The translations under genes and the position numbers were made by a program. The notes below the pieces were generated by a model, which saw only the letters and a program-made list of their open reading frames with translations, ran no database searches and had not been told where the DNA came from. Shown in pieces: positions 60,061-64,000 of a stretch of 64,000 nt of DNA (position 1 is the stretch's first letter; each line of letters opens with the position of its first letter). This stretch comes from Firmicutes bacterium UBA5774 (GTDB lineage Bacteria; Bacillota; Clostridia; Peptostreptococcales; Anaerovoracaceae). The stretch lies in assembly GCA_002418625.1 (NCBI GenBank), contig DIEM01000042.1:1-64000 (forward strand), written 5' to 3'.

Positions 60061-62261
60061 ACATTTCTGTACTTGTGTCCGGAGGCGGGACAAACCTGCA
60101 GGCGCTGATCGACAACATCGAAAACGGATTCATAGACAACGGGCAGATCGTACAGGTGATTTCGAGCCGCAAGGATGCTTACGCGCTTTCACGGGCTGCG
60201 AAGCATGGCATCAAAGGCATTTATATCGGAAAGGAAAACTATCCCGACGTGGAGCAGCGTTTCAGGGCCATCATGGATGCGCTGGAGGCGGAACGGACGG
60301 GGCTCGTCGTACTGGCCGGCTATATGCATATACTGCCGCCTGAGATGATCCGGCGATACAGAAACAGGATCATCAACATTCATCCGTCCCTGATCCCGGC
60401 ATTCTGCGGTGAAGGCTTCTATGGCGAAAGGGTCCATAAGGCTGTTCTTGAAAGCGGCGCCGCGGTGACTGGCGCGACGGTTCATTTTGTGGATGAGGGT
60501 GTCGATACGGGTCCCATCATCCTGCAGAAGGAAGTGCCGGTCGTCATCGGAGACACGGTCAGTTCTCTGGCAGCAAGAGTGCTTGAGACGGAGCATCTGC
60601 TGCTTCCGGAAGCGGTCAGGCAGCTGTGCCGGGAATTGCGAGAGCATGGGAATTGCGCAATGAATGCCGCTGCCGATAAGGCGGCCGGCTGCCATATATT
60701 GAAGAGTGAAGGGAGAAACAGCATTATGAGAGCATTGATCAGTGTGTCGGACAAGACCGGCGTCGTTGAATTCGCTAAAGCGCTTGCCGCCATGGGAGCG
60801 GAGATCATATCAACCGGAGGGACGGCTGCCGCGCTATCGGATAATGATATCAAGGTCACAGGGATATCGGAAGTGACAGGATTTCCCGAGTGCCTCGACG
60901 GCAGGGTCAAAACGCTGCATCCGGCGGTGCATGGCGGCATCCTTGCCATGAGAAGCAAGAAAGATCATATGGACCAGCTTCGCGAGCTCCATATCAAGAC
61001 GATCGAAATCGTCGCGATCAATCTATATCCGTTCAAAGAGACGGTCCGAAAGCCCGGAACACAGCTTGAAGACGCTATAGAGAATATTGACATTGGCGGG
61101 CCCGCGATGCTCAGATCGGCCGCAAAGAACCACAGGGACGTGGTCGTCGTCTGCGATCCGTCGGACTATGATACAGTCGTTTCAGAGCTGAAGGACACCG
61201 GCGCCGTTTCATATGACACAAAATACCGGCTGGCGCTCAAGGTATTCGAGCACACAGCAGCTTATGACGCCATGATTGCGGAATATCTGAGACAGCAGAT
61301 CGGGGCCGGGCTGCCGGACAACCTGACCTTGACGTTCGAGAAGGTGCAGGAGCTGCGGTACGGCGAAAATCCCCATCAAAAGGCTTCGTACTACAGGGAG
61401 ATCATGCCGCCGAAGGGAGCCCTCGTCAACGCGGTCCAGCTTCACGGCAAGGAATTGTCGTTCAACAACATCAATGATGCGAACGGCGCCCTTGAAACAC
61501 TCAGGGAGTTCGACGAGCCGGCCGCGGTGGCTGTCAAGCATGCCAACCCCTGCGGTGTCGGCGTCGGATATGACATTCTCGACGCCTATATGAAGGCATA
61601 TAACGCGGATCCCATATCGATCTACGGAGGCATCGTGGCAGTGAACAGGGTCATCGACGAGCGCACCGCCGCGGAGATGGCGAAGATATTCATTGAGATC
61701 ATCATTGCCCCGGGCTTTTCGCCTGAAGCACTGGAGATCCTGACGAAGAAAAAGAATATTCGCCTTATGACGCTGGAGCATATTGATGAAAAGGCGCCGT
61801 CCGGCGCTGTGGATATCAAGAAGGTCAGCGGCGGCATCCTGGTCCAGAGTCTGGATGATTGCCTGTTCAATGATGAAGATATAAAGATCGTAACGTCAAG
61901 GATTCCCACGGAAAGGGAAATGCAGGATATGGCCTTCGCGATGAGAGTCGTCAAGCATATCAAGTCCAATGGCATCGTGATCGCCAAGGACAGGAAGACC
62001 ATCGGAATAGGGCCCGGTCAGGTCAACAGGATCTGGGCGCTTGAAAACGCGGCGCGTCAGGCGACGGATGACACTCGCGGCGCCGTGATCGCGTCCGATG
62101 CGTTTTTTCCGTTCGATGATTGCGTGACGGCGGCTGCCGCTGCGGGGATCAGCGCGATCATGCAGCCCGGAGGCTCGGTGAATGACGCGGATTCCATCAA
62201 AAAAGCCGATGAGCTCGGCATCGCGATGGTATTCACGGGAATACGGCACTTTAAGCATTAA
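60048..62261 (+). CDS. purN-purH: Fused PurN-PurH: GAR transformylase + AICAR transformylase/IMP cyclohydrolase
   Basis: One 737-residue frame encodes two complete enzymes. Residues 1-205 are PurN (GGGTNLQAL, catalytic His in [10 protein letters not shown], Asp in [10 protein letters not shown]). Residues 227-737 are PurH ([48 protein letters not shown] and GPGQVNRI). They are joined by a linker of about 20 residues. An AGGGAG site and ATG remain at 60726, so PurH may also be made alone. The fused protein would do three reactions: GAR to FGAR and the last two steps to IMP. Fusion by loss of the purN stop is my inference; I see no frameshift. Confidence 0.9.
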   Translation: MPKVNISVLVSGGGTNLQALIDNIENGFIDNGQIVQVISSRKDAYALSRAAKHGIKGIYIGKENYPDVEQRFRAIMDALEAERTGLVVLAGYMHILPPEMIRRYRNRIINIHPSLIPAFCGEGFYGERVHKAVLESGAAVTGATVHFVDEGVDTGPIILQKEVPVVIGDTVSSLAARVLETEHLLLPEAVRQLCRELREHGNCAMNAAADKAAGCHILKSEGRNSIMRALISVSDKTGVVEFAKALAAMGAEIISTGGTAAALSDNDIKVTGISEVTGFPECLDGRVKTLHPAVHGGILAMRSKKDHMDQLRELHIKTIEIVAINLYPFKETVRKPGTQLEDAIENIDIGGPAMLRSAAKNHRDVVVVCDPSDYDTVVSELKDTGAVSYDTKYRLALKVFEHTAAYDAMIAEYLRQQIGAGLPDNLTLTFEKVQELRYGENPHQKASYYREIMPPKGALVNAVQLHGKELSFNNINDANGALETLREFDEPAAVAVKHANPCGVGVGYDILDAYMKAYNADPISIYGGIVAVNRVIDERTAAEMAKIFIEIIIAPGFSPEALEILTKKKNIRLMTLEHIDEKAPSGAVDIKKVSGGILVQSLDDCLFNDEDIKIVTSRIPTEREMQDMAFAMRVVKHIKSNGIVIAKDRKTIGIGPGQVNRIWALENAARQATDDTRGAVIASDAFFPFDDCVTAAAAAGISAIMQPGGSVNDADSIKKADELGIAMVFTGIRHFKH

Positions 62262-62274
62262 AGGAGATTTTCAC

Positions 62275-63540
62275 ATGAAAGTACTGATAGTCGGAGGAGG
62301 GGGCAGGGAGCACGCGATCGCGTGGAAATTGTCTCAAAGCCCCCGTGTGGACAAGCTGTTCTGCGCACCGGGCAACGCGGGGATCGCGTCGCTGGCGGAA
62401 TGTGTCTCCATAGGAGCCGAGGATATCGAGGGGCTGTGCGCCTTCGCGGAACGGGAGCATATCGGCCTGGCCGTCATCGGCCCCGAGGTGCCGCTTGCGC
62501 TGGGGATCGTCGATGAATTCACGGCACGGGGCATCAGGACCTTTGGGCCTGATAAATCCTGTGCGCGGCTCGAAGCCAGCAAGTCGTTCACGAAGGAATT
62601 CCTGGAAAGGCATGATATTCCGACGGCCGGTTATAGGGAATGCCTGAAATATGAGGATGCTTTGGAATCCATCGGATGCTTCGGCTGGCCCATGGTAATC
62701 AAGGCAGACGGTCTGGCTGCCGGCAAGGGTGTCGTCATATCAGCAGACAGGGCGGAAGCCGAAAGCGCCCTTGAAGACATGATGAAGGGGCGTATATTCG
62801 GAAAGGCGGGAGACAAGGTCGTGATCGAGGAGTTCCTGACAGGCGTCGAAGCCTCGGTGCTTTGCTTTGTGGACGGCAGCACGATCATTCCGATGGAATC
62901 CGCTCAGGATTACAAGAAGATATTCGACGGAGACAAAGGGCCGAACACCGGCGGCATGGGAACCTATTCTCCAAGCCTCATTTTTGACGGGGCACTGGAG
63001 CGCCTGATCAGCGAAAGGATCCTGCAGCCGGCCTTGAAGGGCTTTCAAAAGGACGGACTCGATTATAAGGGGGTACTGTTCATTGGCCTCATGATCGGCG
63101 AAGATGGGCCGAAGGTCATAGAATTCAATACGAGATTCGGAGATCCGGAAACCCAGTCTGTGCTGATGCGGCTTGATACCGACCTGTTGGACATAATGGA
63201 GGCGGTCGTTGACGGAAATCTGGCGGAGCAGCGGATCGCATGGAGCGGTGCCAGAACGATCTGCGTTGTTCTGGCGGCGGGCGGATATCCCGGCAGCTAT
63301 GAAAAAGGCAAGGTCATCAGCGGACTCGATCAAACCGATCCGGATGTGATGGTTTTTCACGCAGGGACCAGATCCAGGGACGGCATCATCGAGACAGCCG
63401 GTGGCAGAGTGCTTGGCGTCGCCGCCAGCGGAGCGACTTCGCAGGAGGCGAGAGAGAAAGCGTACAGGAATGTCGCTAAAATCCATTTCGAGGGCATGCA
63501 GTATCGGAAGGATATCGGAACCATTGTGGGGCGGCCATGA
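62275..63540 (+). CDS. purD: Phosphoribosylamine-glycine ligase
   Basis: This 421-residue ATP-grasp enzyme makes GAR from phosphoribosylamine, glycine and ATP. It has VGGGGREHAIAWKL (about 5-18), GPEVPLALGIVDEF, GWPMVIKADGLAAGKGVVI, DFK-like KIFDGDKGPNTGGMGTYSP (about 218-236) and GVLFIGLMIGEDGPKVIEFNTRFGDPETQ. AGGAG is 7 nt before ATG 62275; earlier in-frame starts lie inside purH. It is the last gene of the purine unit. Confidence 0.95.
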   Translation: MKVLIVGGGGREHAIAWKLSQSPRVDKLFCAPGNAGIASLAECVSIGAEDIEGLCAFAEREHIGLAVIGPEVPLALGIVDEFTARGIRTFGPDKSCARLEASKSFTKEFLERHDIPTAGYRECLKYEDALESIGCFGWPMVIKADGLAAGKGVVISADRAEAESALEDMMKGRIFGKAGDKVVIEEFLTGVEASVLCFVDGSTIIPMESAQDYKKIFDGDKGPNTGGMGTYSPSLIFDGALERLISERILQPALKGFQKDGLDYKGVLFIGLMIGEDGPKVIEFNTRFGDPETQSVLMRLDTDLLDIMEAVVDGNLAEQRIAWSGARTICVVLAAGGYPGSYEKGKVISGLDQTDPDVMVFHAGTRSRDGIIETAGGRVLGVAASGATSQEAREKAYRNVAKIHFEGMQYRKDIGTIVGRP

Positions 63541-63585
63541 TCATTGGCCTTTAAACTCGGTGATCAGGCCGTATAAATAAAAATG

Positions 63586-63614
63586 TGGCAACATGGCGTT
63601 CTCTTTGCTATTAT
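63586..63614 (+). promoter_or_regulatory. Possible promoter of mtnA
   Basis: TGGCAA (63586-63591), 17-nt spacer, TATTAT (63609-63614). The -35 is weak. The 150 bp between purD and mtnA show no clear terminator. Confidence 0.4.
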
Positions 63615-63694
63615 GATTATTGTAGCGACGGGAACGCTGCTTTTTTGCGGGTGGTCGGCCTGCACGGCTATTATGTCAGGAAGGAATGGCGAAA

Positions 63695-64000
63695 ATGACA
63701 AAAAATATTCTGGATATAGCGCCGGTCAAATTTGAAAACGGCCGGATGCTGATATTGGACCAGACGCTGCTTCCTGGAGAAGCGGTCTATATTGTCATGG
63801 AGAATCTGGAACAGGTCTGGGACGCGATACGAAAGCTTAAGGTCAGGGGAGCGCCTGCGATCGGTATCGCCGCGGCCTATGGCGCTTATGTCGGCGTCAG
63901 GGACAGCACCGCGCCGACCTATGAGTCTTTTTGCATGGAATTCGACAAGGTGAAAAATTATCTGGCGACGGCAAGGCCCACGGCGGTCAATCTTTTCTGG
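63695..64000 (+). CDS. mtnA: S-methyl-5-thioribose-1-phosphate isomerase (3' partial)
   Basis: The frame is open to the window edge (102 codons). It begins with ILDIAPVKFENGRMLILDQTLLPGE and includes KVRGAPAIGIAAAYGAYV (about 48-65) and TARPTAVNLFW, the MtnA pattern near the substrate pocket. The enzyme isomerises methylthioribose 1-phosphate in methionine salvage. AAGGA is 9 nt before ATG 63695; the in-frame ATG at 63686 overlaps that site. Methylthioadenosine comes from polyamine synthesis, a loose metabolic link to patA. Confidence 0.88.
   Translation, partial: MTKNILDIAPVKFENGRMLILDQTLLPGEAVYIVMENLEQVWDAIRKLKVRGAPAIGIAAAYGAYVGVRDSTAPTYESFCMEFDKVKNYLATARPTAVNLFW

Overview
The window looks like chromosome of a low-to-mid GC Bacillota anaerobe of the Clostridia. 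The evidence is strong AGGAGG-type ribosome sites with many TTG and GTG starts, clade-II single-chain PurL, PreT/PreA-type oxidoreductases, and a Gram-positive siphovirus-type prophage. I cannot place the genus; an Anaerovoracaceae-like (Family XIII) organism is only a guess.

Positions 1-1380 hold the end of a rubredoxin-reductase-like flavoprotein, a terminator and a tRNA-Gly(CCC). A prophage of about 37.4 kb lies between attL (1334-1381, inside the tRNA) and attR (38720-38767). Its left arm runs leftward: integrase, an AbiF/Abi_2 HEPN protein behind its own promoter and a probable abiF-type leader RNA, a lone HsdR-N nuclease, a doubly damaged S24 repressor, a KTSC lipoprotein, two related small membrane proteins, an ImmA-like metallopeptidase and an ImmR-like repressor. 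Three similar operators and two divergent promoters (7663-7786) separate this from the rightward early genes: Cro-like HTH, ERF annealase, DUF1351, NinB-like protein, a replisome organiser that carries iteron-like repeats, Hjc-like resolvase, MazG-like protein, SSB, cytosine methyltransferase and a DUF1492 late-type regulator. A YfbU-like moron with its own promoter sits between a terminator and the late operon. The late genes follow the usual order: terminase, portal (with a G8 frameshift site), minor capsid protein fused to a zincin-like domain, scaffold, P22-type coat protein, connectors, tail, fibres, two holins and an amidase/SLH endolysin. The end near attR carries a structured intergenic element and two small cargo genes.

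Positions 38812-52120 are chromosome: a PAS-GGDEF-HD-GYP regulator, a secreted barnase with its barstar, a long structured non-coding stretch, preT/preA, a ThiS-like carrier, a putrescine aminotransferase behind a possible sigma-54 promoter, a SIMPL protein, alanine racemase, glycerol kinase, and a secreted SLT transglycosylase.

Positions 52132-63540 encode de novo purine synthesis. purL has its own promoter. A second unit follows, purE-purC-purF-purM-[purN::purH]-purD, in which PurN and PurH form one 737-residue polypeptide. A methylthioribose-1-phosphate isomerase gene (mtnA) runs off the right edge.

The points most worth follow-up are the AbiF RNA-protein unit, the purN-purH fusion, the poly-G frameshift in the portal gene, the helically phased TGAGNNCTCA repeats in the replication gene, the broken S24 repressor beside an ImmR/ImmA pair, the internally duplicated membrane protein in the lysogeny operon, and the orphan structured RNA before preT.
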